A stretch of DNA of 64,000 nt from Bisporella sp. PMI_857. Its lineage: Eukaryota; Ascomycota; Leotiomycetes; Helotiales; Helotiaceae. The DNA lies in NCBI GenBank assembly GCA_021307315.1, contig JAJSPD010000001.1:1674001-1738000 (forward strand). The letters run 5' to 3'. Every line of letters starts with the position of its first letter. The stretch's first letter is position 1. Made by a program: the position numbers and the translations under genes. This document shows, piece after piece, positions 11,386-21,768 of the stretch. The notes under the pieces were generated by a model, which saw only the letters and a program-made list of their open reading frames with translations, searched no databases and was not told where the DNA came from.

Positions 11386-12542
11386 CTACTTCTTTGATTG
11401 CTTCAGCATCGCCTCTTTCATAGCAGCACGGGCACTCCTACTTCCACCAAGCTTCGGGCCCTTCAACTCCTCCTCTTCCTTCCTCTTTGCTGGATTTCGA
11501 CTTGGAGGAGGGGCTGATGCTGGTTTCTTTCGCTCCCTCTGTGAATCCATGAACTCTTTCCTAAATGCTTCCGCGATTCTGTCATCTGCTGCTTGATCAT
11601 CCTTGATTTCTGGCTCTGGTGGTAGTTCGTCGTAGATTTCCACTGCGTCACAGTTAGGAGCTACTCATAACAAGTTGCACAGATAACTTACATCTGTTCT
11701 CTCTCAAAATCTCCTCGACCAGCTTATCTCTTTTGATATCATCGCTACCTCTCCTCTTCTTCTTGCTTCGCCATGGCTGCCCATCAGGACCAAGTCTAAC
11801 CTTGACCGGCTTCGTCACCACCTCTTCATCCACAATTTCCTCTCCCTCCAGCCTCCTCCTTGCTCGTTCTGTCTGCTCGATATTTCGACTCCTCACCTCG
11901 TCGCCCAGATCAATCTCCATCAGCTTCCCAATTGTGGCAGGCTGTCTATTCGCCTCCTTATCAGCTCTTTTGACCTCGGCAAGGCCCGCTCCTTCCCTGA
12001 CAAAGGCGTTGCTCATCGTAGCCTGCGCACCCGAAGGAGCCTCAGCAGTACGTCGTTTCGCCAATTCAGAATCTATATATGCCATCCTTGCTCTGTCAGT
12101 CACCATCCACCAGACGTCCCCGCCCATAGTACAAAAAGACTCACATATGCTTATTCACATCGGCAACTGTGCCTGTCTGTGGCGCGAATCTCTTCCCACC
12201 ACCCGCCACTTCCTCTTCCCGTCCCTTTCCCTCCTTCTCCACAAGCTCGCCGTCGTCGTTGCGGACTAAGTTCCCCAAAGCCTTGAACTCAACACCGGTT
12301 TTTGGTTTCCGCTGTTTTCGCAAACGGAGAATCTCGGCCACGGAGAGACTAGACTCTGCTTCGGAGGCAGCATGGGCGCTGGAGGCGATTAGCTCGTCAA
12401 GGCTTTGTGCTGGCGGAGGTGAGATTGGATTCGCTGCGTTCTCGTCATCGGAGGCGTTCGAGGCGCGTCGGCGATAGATCTTGCGCTTCTTGCTTGGGCG
12501 GAAGACGATAGCTTCAGGGCCTGCTGCGGGTTCCGATGCCAT
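11386..12542 (-). CDS. tls1: HCA59/Tls1-type spliceosome-associated protein (C9orf78 family)
   Basis: Exons 12145-12542, 11692-12086 and 11386-11642 give 349 aa. The family (hepatocellular carcinoma antigen 59, human C9orf78, fission yeast Tls1) associates with the spliceosome, and in fission yeast it affects splicing of telomere-silencing factors. The N-terminus has a basic 'PSKKRKIYRRR' segment (likely nuclear localisation) and 'VAEILRLRKQRKPKTGVEF', the signature of the family. The middle contains 'MMAYIDSELAKRR' (formed across the first splice junction) and the C-terminal block 'EILRENRLEIYDELPPEPE' (formed across the second). The tail is Lys/Arg-rich. The fact that both junctions rebuild family motifs makes the model strong. 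The protein is highly charged and probably mostly helical or disordered. Confidence 0.9.
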
Positions 12543-13437
12543 GATCTTGGTGGTTTGTATGAAAGAAAAGAAGAATCATCAAGTCGCGTGAAGGCGAGGC
12601 ATTGGGAGGCTGACAATGATCCGGGGTAAGGCTGAAAGGCTTGGCTGAAATTGGTCACACAAGTGCAATGCAAATCTTGCATCGGTTTACGTAGGAATAA
12701 CTTGTAGAACGATTCATTTAGGTGCTACAGCACAGCATAACTGCTAATGATTAAGCCCAACACTCTCATAAGTGCTGCCGGAGCAGGTCTATCACGCAGG
12801 GCAACAGCATGGCTTTGCCACCTTTGGACGGCTGTCATTCAGTGCTATCAGATCTTCTTCAAGTCCCAATCAAGCTGAGATCTCAATGAAAATAGGGTCA
12901 TGCAAGCATGAAAGCAATCAAAAATTCCCCCGATGAAGACCCCGAAGGATATTCAACAGTTCTCGACGCCCCGATGTGCAATGGAGGTCTCGTACTGCCA
13001 GCCTGTAATTCATGAGCTACAGAACTGTCAAGAAGGTAAGTATGAAGAGGAAAAGAAAAGAAGAGGAAAGGGAGGACGAGAAGGCGTGGTTATATAGGCG
13101 TAGAGACTCCTTAGCGTGGAGCTAATCTAGCGTGCCTCGCTAAATCTTGCATAGTGACCTACTCTATCCAGTGGTGATACATACTCCTCATGCGTGTGAC
13201 ATTGGTATTTTGACTTCAACCTCATTATTCTAAGAGACAACTCGTAGCCTATGTCCCTTTCCTGGAACTGAAAAACGGTAATTGGTAAACGCTCTATTAA
13301 TTTCTCTTTCCTTACAAATGTACGGAAAGTTCTAATAGATTCCTAACGGACTTATAGCCGGAGCTTCTGAATCCATGTGAACGTCAGCCGGGGCCACTAC
13401 CTCTTCTCTTGCTTCAGAACACTCGCCGCTATTCAAA
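12543..13437. other. Divergent intergenic region
   Basis: About 0.9 kb between two divergent starts. The short minus frame 12389-12682 overlaps the start of the HCA59-type gene and is a shadow. GA-rich sequence lies at 13040-13085. No further gene is supported. Confidence 0.5.
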
Positions 13438-14559
13438 ATGAGTTTCCAGTTTGCTACAACCTACGATATTGAACGGAGAGCCTCGAAACCACGCTCGGTT
13501 ATCCGTGTCTCTAATTTGCAGACTAGTGTGCGGGTATGGAAGGAGCCATCTACATACTTCAAGATTCAGATACAATGACCAAACACCTATGCTAACTTTG
13601 AGTTTACAATAGGTTGGTACTGATGCTTGGGGCCGGGAAGGAAAGCTTCAACCAGTGCTTGTCTCCGTTGCTTGCTTTTTGAAAGCTCCTTTCTTGGCAG
13701 AAGATGTTGTGAATGAGAGGACTATCCATTATGGAACTTTAAGCAAGACTATATTGGAAGCCACAGGCAGCTTTGAGAAGCATGTCCTGAGAAATATCCA
13801 AAGCAAGAATGGAACGCTTATGCTGCTATGGGAACATGTCCTGGGACATTTGGGAGGATGGTTTCTGGTGGGACGAAAAACAGTTTTGGCATTTAATAAG
13901 ACACTGCTTGCGGAGCTAGCCGAAAGGATCGACATGGAGATTACCCTCCCAAAAGCCTCATTGATTGGGAGTGGCATCAGCATCTCTGGGTCTCTCGTCA
14001 TCAATAAAGATGGACTCGTTGATTATCAGTCAAGAGTGTTACGACTGCGCGATCTGAGAATCCCAACTTTAATTGGGGTCAACCCAAACGAGAGACTAGC
14101 CAAACAAATTATCGTTGCGGGCATTGACATAGATTATTGGTGGGCTGAGGCCGATTTGTATGCTCAACTGGAACAGATCGTCGTGAAGGTCGGTGTTATA
14201 CTTGAAATTGATAACAATAAGTTAACCAAGAACAGACAATCGAGGAATCAAGTTTCGAGACTCTTGAAGCACTCGAACACCATCTTATCTGGAGAATCAT
14301 GAATTACTTTCTAGTACCGCACTTTCGTGGCAGAAATGACACATTGCAGTTTGATATAGACGGCTTTTCGCACAATATCAAGATCGCCTTATCAAAACCT
14401 ACTGCTGTTACCTTTGCCGATGCTCCTACTGTGGAACTTGCACGGGACGGCCAAGATTTGAAGAGCGATGTTCATCTTCACCAGGGATGTTTGCAGCCTG
14501 TCCCATTTCCACTACAAACGCGCCTGGATGATTGGATTCAGAGTTTGAACGTCGAGTGA
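13438..14559 (+). CDS. Tandem FolB-domain protein (dihydroneopterin aldolase-like)
   Basis: Exons 13438-13533, 13613-14188 and 14236-14559 give 331 aa. FolB enzymes convert dihydroneopterin to 6-hydroxymethyl-dihydropterin in folate synthesis. A first FolB-like unit starts at 'SVIRVSNLQTSVRVGTDAWG' (roughly residues 20-40) and continues with 'IHYGTLSKTILEATGSFE' and 'LAELAERIDMEITLPKAS'. A second unit starts at 'LRLRDLRIPTLIGVNPNERL', has 'TIEESSFETLEALEHHL' after the last splice junction, and ends with 'SKPTAVTFADAPTVE', where the KP pair resembles the conserved Lys-Pro strand of the family. Unlike fungal FOL1 it has no fused HPPK or DHPS domain. It could be a stand-alone aldolase or a diverged pterin-binding paralogue. 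The donor of intron 2 (GTCGGT) is weak. Confidence 0.82.
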
Positions 14560-15040
14560 GGCTGGGTTTATGGAACTAAGCTCGTCGCTGGTCTTCCCAG
14601 GCTTAGAGGCTTATTGAATGTCTCTAAACTTCTAGAGACTTGAACACCGCTGTTCTCGTCTGCTCTGCCAATAGTTGACCATGTGTTCGGAATGGAGAAA
14701 TCAGCATTACTATCATATCTTCTTCGGCTAGGTACCAATGCATTATAGGCGAGTAGGCTGGCTATCTAGGCGGATATCTTCCAGTATGTGAGCAGGAATA
14801 GTACACTAACAAGCAGAGGCTTTCATAATCCAGGTTCGGGAGAACAGGCTCATTGTGGCCTTGATCCCGTTCTGGCAGTCGAAACCAAGTTCTGCCAAGG
14901 GCTAGCTGATGTCAAGATAACTCCCATTGCGATGTCTCTGAGATTCATAGTTTATTTGACAGAGAGCATTACTCAACTCACTAGCCCGCTCTAATGCCTA
15001 TATTTGCCTTCTGGGTCTGTACTCAATCCAATCCCAAGCC
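14560..15040. other. Convergent intergenic region
   Basis: 481 bases between the 3' ends of the FolB-type gene and the GNAT gene. A 68-codon plus ORF (14788-14994) shows no recognisable features. Nothing else seen. Confidence 0.5.
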
Positions 15041-15793
15041 TCACACCACTTTCTTTCCATTCCCCTCCCATATCATGATGCCCCCAACCTCCTCATTATT
15101 CTCCACAAGATTACCCTGATCAAACCGTCCCAGCAACCTAAATCCCACGCGCCTATACATCTTCTCTCCCTCTTCGCTCGCCTCCAACCCCACCACAACG
15201 CCCTCCTTCTCTGCTTTCTTGATCACTTCCCCCATCAGCCTCTTCCCGATGCCTAGCCCCTGAAACTCCTTCCTCACCACACAGCTCTGAACATACCACC
15301 TCTCCCTCCTCCCTTCCACATCCCAGTACTTCTTTTCATCCCCCTCAATACTCGCGAGGAACAACTTCAAATTCTCGGGGGACTCCGATTTATTCCCTCC
15401 CCCTACCCACACGAGGATCCAGCGCCACAGCGCGAAAAGCACGTTCAGGAAACTCAACCAGATGCTCTTGCGGCTCCGGATCTGGGCCTGCGCGCCGGCA
15501 TCGTTGCCGATACGCTGGAGCTGCGTGTAGCCGATAGGCAGGGACGGGTCGGAAGCCTGACAGGCGACGATGGTGAGGTTCCGCGGGTCCAGCATGCGGA
15601 TGAGCGCTCGGTGCCTAAACCCGCGCCGGTAGTGCCTGGGATGCGCTTCTCTGTGAGGGCTCAGGAATTCCGTGAGCGTGGTGTCGTAGTATGTCTCTGC
15701 TGCGATGCCGCCGATGGCTCGGTATTCCCACAGACGTGCTGGTCGGAGGATAAACTCTTGTGATTTGGAAGCGGCTGAGCCATTGGAGGCCAT
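15041..15793 (-). CDS. GNAT-family N-acetyltransferase
   Basis: Single exon, 250 aa. The C-terminal half has the acetyl-CoA binding motif A: a beta strand 'WYVQSCVVRKEF' followed by the Q-x-x-G-x-G loop in 'QGLGIGKRLMGEVIKKAEK', then 'VGLEASEEGEKMYRRVGF', the usual motif B strand-helix. The N-terminus 'FILRPARLWEYRAIGGIAAE' fits the first strand and helix of the fold. Between them, around residues 110-135, lies a hydrophobic stretch (WLSFLNVLFALWRWILVWVGG), the kind of insertion seen in fungal members of this subgroup; it may be a buried helix or membrane-associated. The substrate cannot be read from sequence. The start at 15793 is the first ATG of the open frame, with GC-rich codon use like its neighbours. 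Confidence 0.87.
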   Translation of the reverse strand: MASNGSAASKSQEFILRPARLWEYRAIGGIAAETYYDTTLTEFLSPHREAHPRHYRRGFRHRALIRMLDPRNLTIVACQASDPSLPIGYTQLQRIGNDAGAQAQIRSRKSIWLSFLNVLFALWRWILVWVGGGNKSESPENLKLFLASIEGDEKKYWDVEGRRERWYVQSCVVRKEFQGLGIGKRLMGEVIKKAEKEGVVVGLEASEEGEKMYRRVGFRLLGRFDQGNLVENNEEVGGIMIWEGNGKKVV

Positions 15794-16809
15794 GTTTATT
15801 AGATTCCCCTTTTACAAAAGAGCGGTTCTTGTTTTGGACACCCTCACTGCGCTGCGAATGTGCGATGGTGTTGGGCTAGGAGATATACATGTGTATTTAT
15901 ACCCAACACTAACGTACAGCGGTAAGGGCACCAGATCCGAAAATTATAGAACTAGCGGGGACCAGCGGTCCGCTCTTCGCTTTCTATTCCGTTTTATATA
16001 TTCAAATCAGAATAAAATTCTTGTATTAATCCTTTTCAGGTTCGCCGCGCTGAGTCATGACCCATTTGTGGGTCATGGCCTCGGCCAGCCGAACATGGAA
16101 GGACTAGTAAGATAACACCGTGACTTCTTACAGTGATGCCCCAGTTGCTGCTACTGCTGCTCGGAATTGAATATAATGCATACTGGTGGTGATAGAAAAT
16201 TTCCCATACCAAATTGTCACTAAGGCCGTTCTGTGAGGCTGAACTCCGTTGCTATTCCGCAAGTGTGTCATTGAGCTCCGTTCCTGATACGAGGTTTTAG
16301 TGGAATTGGGTATATAAACACTCGAATTTAGCGACGCTGAGCGGCCGTGTTGAGAGTAGAGTCCTAGAAGATTTTTCGATAGCCTTGTGATTCGAGTGAA
16401 GCTCAGGTATCAAGGAGGATCGAGACTACTAGGCGGTTGAAGGCTCGAAAGACTTTCTTCCTTTGCGTTTGCTCTTTGCCTGTAGTATTTTTCAGGTGTT
16501 GCTCTGCTATTCGTTTGCTCATATATCGGTATTTCAGAGATATGATGGAATAACTCGATTTCGTGGAAGACTGGAGATCCTGGGACTTGAGCAGATCCAC
16601 AGCAAGTGACTGAGAATATTTTTGTTCATTGTATCGTTTATGTACATGTTTTGGTCTCATACGCATCCTTCCAGCTTCCAGTATGACACTTAGCTCCTTC
16701 ATCCTGGTCATCATAGCTTTCGAAGACGTCAATGTCGCGACGTTGGTATGCTTAATCTATATGCACTTTGTCATATAACCTCATTCCATCATAACTTCCG
16801 TGTCGCGAT
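15794..16809. other. Intergenic region, 1.0 kb
   Basis: Upstream of the GNAT gene and downstream of the tail-anchored protein gene, both on the minus strand. A minus ORF of 109 codons (16403-16732) is Lys/Arg/Ser-rich without any motif. No supportable gene. Confidence 0.45.
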
Positions 16810-17226
16810 TCAGCGGACATTTACAAAATACCAGCCGCAAACTGCTGCTGCAGTGACGACAATAATGACAGCGAGTGTGATACTGACGCAGATGACCCGG
16901 CATCTTCTCTTTTCCCTATGTTGTTGGACAAGCCATTGATCTCTGCCACCACATGTCAGCAAAGCTACTTATTACCTCTTTCCCTACCAGGGATGTGCAA
17001 CATACTCATTTTTCATATTGAAGCTGCTAGGGGACTTGGCGCCTTTCTCTGAATCGAAGGTCTCTGCTCGATGCACTGCCGTGGAGAACCTCTTCCAGAA
17101 AGCTGGATCCCTCACAAGTCCCATCTCTGGTTGGTGATTGGAAGGAGCAACAGATAAAGGTCTTGTCAAGTGAACTTGTTGCAATGGCGAAGGTAGGTGC
17201 ACCTTTGCATGGTGAGGGCGAGGCAT
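16810..17226 (-). CDS. Small tail-anchored membrane protein, conserved fungal family
   Basis: Exons 17006-17226 and 16810-16942 give 117 aa. The N-terminal part is soluble and contains 'RPHHAKVHLPSPLQQVH' and 'PEMGLVRDPAFWKRFSTAVH', which I believe is a conserved block of a filamentous-fungus hypothetical family. The second exon adds 'DQWLVQQHREKRRC' and a single C-terminal hydrophobic helix (about residues 93-113) ending four residues before the stop, so tail-anchored insertion with a cytosolic N-terminus is inferred. The intron has a GTATGT donor and joins the two parts in frame. Without splicing the frame would stop before the membrane segment. An ATG seven codons upstream (17247) is also possible. 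No function is known to me. Confidence 0.75.
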
Positions 17227-18355
17227 GGCGGTTATGAGTATATGCAATCCAAGTTCGAGTTAAACCTTAGGACCCAATAATCGAGAAGACTTCCAAGATA
17301 CTGTATTCCCACCAAAGCAAGAAGTTTATTTTCACCAGCTTCGAATCATTCAACTTCTAGGATAAGAGCTTGGATAATAGAACTTTAGATTTCGAAAAAC
17401 GAGTGACTGAGAAAAGACTCTGGACACAAAAGAATGAAGTGTCACAAGATGTCAACAAAAGAGCGTAAAGCCAACGATGGACGAAGATCAAGGTGTCATG
17501 AACGACGAAGTAGTAACAGCAGCAGCAGCAGGAGGCAAACCCCATCTCTCAATATGGGGGCACCGCCATGACATATATTAGCAAACAAAACACAAACCCA
17601 CACAAAGGAGCCAGAGCGCCGGACATTAACACATCTTTCCCTGTTCTACCGGAAAAAGAATGGGTAACACGCATCGGCCTTACGGCGGGTAGATCTTCTT
17701 CTGCCAATGAACGGCGCGGGAAGTGATGGACGAAGTACCGTTGTCTTTCTGCAAGCCTCTGCCGAGATTAAGCCCCATCGTCAAGCCCACGACTGGACAG
17801 GGGGGGATTTTCATCAAAATGGTGCGTGTGCCTGGATGCAAAATTGTGAAATTGCTGTTGGCTGTGGGCCGGCCAATAGGGCCTGGACTTTCTAGGCGTT
17901 GGATGACCTCTTAGCAAGGGAAAAGGGGGTCAAGGTTGGTAAACAGCTGAGCAGTCGAGCAAACCTGATTGAATATTTTGACTGTCTCATTTTTTTGTGA
18001 TAAAATTGGGGTTGTTTTGGGAAATGGAACTATGCGAGGATTATATTAGGCACCTAGAATAGGCACAAATGTAATTTGTGCGACATGTCAGCTCCAAAAT
18101 TGTAATTGTAAAGATCATGATGCGATGCCATCTTACTGCGGAATTTCGAGGTGCAGCTTCCAATCAGGGGGGCAACCTAGCTGAATGCGGCTAGGAATGA
18201 GGCACACACAGTCACAGCCTTGCAGCCTCGGTCCCAAGGCTGCACATCTTTTTTTCGCCTTCCATCGACCAACTCCATGCATCAAGCCTGTGTGACCTCC
18301 CAAAAGAGGAGACCCAATATCATCCTCAAGAATTTACCCGCGCCCGTAACGAACC
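17227..18355. other. Divergent intergenic region, 1.1 kb
   Basis: Between the starts of the tail-anchored protein gene (-) and the GIG1-type gene (+). Short ORFs only; a CTG/CAG-like triplet stretch (GCAGCAGCAGCAGGAGG) lies at about 17518-17534, within presumed leader sequence. No gene recognised. Confidence 0.45.
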
Positions 18356-19277
18356 ATGGGTAGCACCACGCCCACCACGCCTCCGCTCCCCTACTGGCAC
18401 ACCAACGTCCCGTCCCCGCTCCGCACCGCCCGGTGCCCCGCCTTCCTCCTGCGCCTCTCGCCCAAAGACCTCGGAATCATCTCCACCCCGGATTCCCTCC
18501 ACCGGCCGCTCTCGTGGCCCGGGGTCCGGGCCATCATCCGGGAGAATAGGCTCGACGCGTTTCAGAGGAAACCGAGCGACCTGAGGAGGTACCTGGAGTA
18601 CAATTGGAATTTGAAGCGCGAATATGGGAGCGTGATGACGTTCGTGGCGGAGGAAAGGTTGGGATGGGATTGCGAGGGTATGCAGGGCAAGGGCGGGTTC
18701 GAGAGAGAGGAGAATTTGAAGGTACTCTGGAATGATTGGCCGTATGGGATTGATGAGCGGATTGTGCATTTGGTGAGTTTGTCCTTGCTGGATTTTGAGG
18801 AGAGTTTTTTTTTTTTTTCTTCCCTAGCTCCGAATGTTTGGATGGATCTTCGTGTAATGCGTTGCTTGAGTTTGGAAGTTTCGGCTGCTCGTTCATATCT
18901 TGTTCTTGGTGTATTTTGCAGGACCTTGGAGCATCACTTGGGTGCTGACTGTATATCTCTTAGGTGGTCTGGACGAAATTTGAATTAGAAGATGATCCAA
19001 AGACAGGTGATTTGACGGACAAAGCCAGATCTGAAATTCAGGACTATGTGGACAAAACCTTCAGTAGTAAGGTTGGGAAGGAGAATGTGAGTTTCTCTCT
19101 ACAACCTAAACCCTTTATGCTGACATCAAATTTGAGGTCGTGTGGTTCAAGAACTGGAGTTCTCTCAAGTCTGTACATGCGGTGGAGCATTTTCATGTCA
19201 TGCTCTTTGACCCACAACCGGAGTTCATCAAGGAGATCACAAATGGAGATGTCCCACTGAGCAGAAGATGCAAATGA
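18356..19277 (+). CDS. GIG1: GIG1-type protein (N-acetylglucosamine-induced, DUF3605)
   Basis: Exons 18356-18772, 18964-19086 and 19137-19277 give 226 aa. The protein belongs to the DUF3605 family, whose named member is Candida Gig1, induced by N-acetylglucosamine; its biochemical role is unknown. Family features seen are 'LPYWHTNVP' near the N-terminus, '[15 protein letters not shown]', '[18 protein letters not shown]' (across the first junction), '[14 protein letters not shown]' (across the second junction) and '[10 protein letters not shown]' near the C-terminus. Codon use in exon 1 is strongly GC-rich compared with the later exons. Intron 1 is 191 nt with a 12-base T run, longer than most introns here. 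The 3' end faces the deacetylase gene 265 bases away. Confidence 0.88.
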
Positions 19278-19542
19278 GTGATACTCAAACTCGCAAAGTT
19301 CCGAATCTTTCGGGCGTTGGGAAAGCAAAAAGAATAGAGCACGAACAGACGTAGAAATAGAACCTTAGATATCTAATAAGATAATGTATGATGGTCCTCC
19401 TCCTTAGCAAGCAGGTATTTGATCGTGGGTATCTCTGCCAAACCCTTTTATCCATATTGTACAGACATAATGTACATGTCAACCACTTCCAAGCCTATTT
19501 GCCAAACGCCTTGCTGTTGAACTAATCACATAAGAGGATGGT

Positions 19543-20967
19543 TTAGTATTCCATTGCCACTCCCAGTCCAGCTTCTCTATCTTTTCTCAACCCTTCATCT
19601 TCTTCCTCTCTGGCCTTCCGTATGTCTTCATCAATGCTACTTTTGATGCCAGCAAGATCAGGCGGCGTGCGCTTCATTTGCACACTAGGTGCAGCATTCA
19701 CGAATCGCAACTGCTCTGTTATAGACTCGATTATATCGTTTATCTTTTTTGGAGAATTTTTGTTTGCTCGCGGACCATCATGAAGGATCTGATCTAATGT
19801 AGGGAAAAGCGTAGTGTGGCGGAAGTGTTCTCGATAAGGAGTGTGCAGTGGAATCTCTGGGTCGATGTTCCCCTCGCAACCTATGGCTATGCTTGTCTCA
19901 TGAGCCCAGGCTCTCGCGACATTACGAGGTGTATAGCCTCCACCACCAAGAAGTAAAAGAGGCAGACCAAGCGATTTACAGTATGAGACGCAAGCTCCGT
20001 GACCTTGAACCTGAACATTGAAACGACCAAGGCGGTCTCCAGCCAGCGAGTCAGCTCCACATTGGAGGACTATGGCACTTGGTCGGAACTTTTCAACACA
20101 CCGTCCAATAACAGTCTTGAACAGATATACATACTGTTCGTCATCTATCCCGTCAGAAAGAGGAACATTGATTGCGTGATGGGCACCAGGATTTTCTTCA
20201 CTCTCTGGACCAGTTCTATCAAGATCACCGGTTCCAGGAAAGAAGTTCAGTCCATCATACTTGTGTATTGAGACCGTGAGGACACGATCCGTAGACCAGA
20301 ACGCCTCTTCGACCCCGTCACCATGATGGACATCTATGTCAATATACAGGACTCGCGGATGTTTTCTTAATAGCTGAAGGATTGCTAATACAATATCGTT
20401 TGCATAACAAAACCCACTGGCCTCGGCTTTTTTGGCATGATGCAGACCGCCCGACCAGTTTATGGCAATATCAGACTGGTTATTGCAAAGCTTCCTTGCT
20501 GCGTCAATTGACGCTCCAGAGTACATAGAGCAGTAATTGAACAAGCCTTCGAATACCGGGCAATCCGATCCTCCTAGGTTAAAAGGTTGAGGTGTGTCAT
20601 CATCTGGCATAGCAACCTTTGCGGTCTGAAGATACTCAAGGTATTCCTCAGAGTGGAAGTCCTGCATTTCCTCCTCGGTGGCTCGCCGGGATCGAAATGT
20701 ATCCATTGCAGCATGCATTCCGTAAGACATGATGAGAGCTTTTGAAAGAGTGAGGCGCCATGGTTTCATCGGATGGGAGTGTCCAAAATGGTGCTTCTCT
20801 ATCTCCGGATTGAGGTGAAAGGATACATTGTATCCTTTGGGCCTGACGATTCCATTATCTTGCACAGCGTCGTGGATTTTGCGCAAGAATGCTAGGTTGT
20901 GCTCATCCGTTGGCTGGTCGAGAGACATGCCATACTCCTGGACGATATCTCTGGTCAGAAACACCAT
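19543..20967 (-). CDS. hosA: Class I histone deacetylase, HosA/Hos2 type
   Basis: Single exon, 474 aa, within the usual size of Hos2 proteins. Class I HDACs remove acetyl groups from histone lysines; Hos2 in yeast is the catalytic subunit of the Set3 complex. Landmarks in order: 'HPMKPWRLTLSKALIMSYGM', 'INWSGGLHHAKKAEASGFCY' with the catalytic His pair, 'VLYIDIDVHHGDGVEEAF' with the zinc-ligand Asp and His, 'HKYDGLNFFPGTGDLD', 'LQCGADSLAGDRLG' with a further zinc-ligand Asp, and 'LLGGGGYTPRNVARAW' with the active-site Tyr. INWSGGLHH and GGGGYTPRN point to Hos2/HosA rather than Rpd3. The C-terminus has an acidic/basic coiled-coil-like tail. The position after FCY is Ala where Val or Leu is usual. 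The N-terminus (MVFLTRDIVQEYGM) is not strongly conserved, so a short upstream exon is possible. Confidence 0.93.
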   Translation of the reverse strand: MVFLTRDIVQEYGMSLDQPTDEHNLAFLRKIHDAVQDNGIVRPKGYNVSFHLNPEIEKHHFGHSHPMKPWRLTLSKALIMSYGMHAAMDTFRSRRATEEEMQDFHSEEYLEYLQTAKVAMPDDDTPQPFNLGGSDCPVFEGLFNYCSMYSGASIDAARKLCNNQSDIAINWSGGLHHAKKAEASGFCYANDIVLAILQLLRKHPRVLYIDIDVHHGDGVEEAFWSTDRVLTVSIHKYDGLNFFPGTGDLDRTGPESEENPGAHHAINVPLSDGIDDEQYVYLFKTVIGRCVEKFRPSAIVLQCGADSLAGDRLGRFNVQVQGHGACVSYCKSLGLPLLLLGGGGYTPRNVARAWAHETSIAIGCEGNIDPEIPLHTPYREHFRHTTLFPTLDQILHDGPRANKNSPKKINDIIESITEQLRFVNAAPSVQMKRTPPDLAGIKSSIDEDIRKAREEEDEGLRKDREAGLGVAMEY

Positions 20968-21768
20968 CTCAGCCTCTGTATATCATATGCGATGCAATGT
21001 CCTGTCGTCTTCCGTTGGGTTTTGAGACAATTCGAAGGCGATGGGTCTGTTAACCACAGGCTATTCGACTTTTCAAATGTAAGACCTGCCGTAAATATCG
21101 TCGATTCCAAAAGCAATAGTAGCTAGTATCTCCACACTTTCGATCAGATGGAGGCAGTTGTCTGAATGCGCTTCAAGCTATTGTTGGCACTGTCTTCGCA
21201 GGAATGATCTGGTACCGTAAGCTTGTATGGATATGCTGTTTGTTCGCGGATCTGCATGTTCTTCTATGAAGTATCATGATCGCATTATACAGGACATTCA
21301 GCGCAAAAAGCACCTTAAAACGTAGTGAATAAAAGTTGCAGCCCCACACCCACCAACCGAAATCTGGAGGCTGAACATTACCAATCCCCCTGCTTAGCCT
21401 TAGGCCTCGGTAGAAGCTAGACTAGCTCTAAAATAGCTAGCTTCAGCCTTACCACATCCACCTTTTCCAGGCTTTGAGAAATCGCTATCGTGACACTATC
21501 GCAACTTCCTTCGCTTCTCGCCCAGCCCAGCCTCCTGCCATTTAATTCAAGTGAAATTCTCCGTACGCACAGGAGATTCACCTTATCCTATTCAGGTCGT
21601 AGTGACTAGGGAACCTTTCTTCCCCTCTCTATCCATAAAAAGTAGGTACAACGATCCATCAATTTTTCGCAACAGTCCACCCGCTCTTCTTTCTTGTTTT
21701 TTTTTAAAAAAAAATTATTTAATTTTTTACTGTTGTCAAGTTTTAGTAAGTGAGAAGTATTAACAGGC
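20968..21768. other. Divergent promoter region of the deacetylase and ING-type genes
   Basis: 801 bases between two divergent chromatin-factor genes. The part next to the plus-strand start is pyrimidine-rich and includes a T/A-rich block at 21690-21730. Two short ORFs that overlap the deacetylase start are shadows. Confidence 0.5.

Noticed and set aside
11733..12269. 178-codon plus-strand frame
   Set aside because: It lies antisense to two exons of the HCA59-type gene, crosses the intron and has a biased Ser/Leu composition.
18326..18769. 147-codon minus-strand frame
   Set aside because: Antisense to GC-rich exon 1 of the GIG1-type gene; Pro/Arg/Gly-rich shadow.
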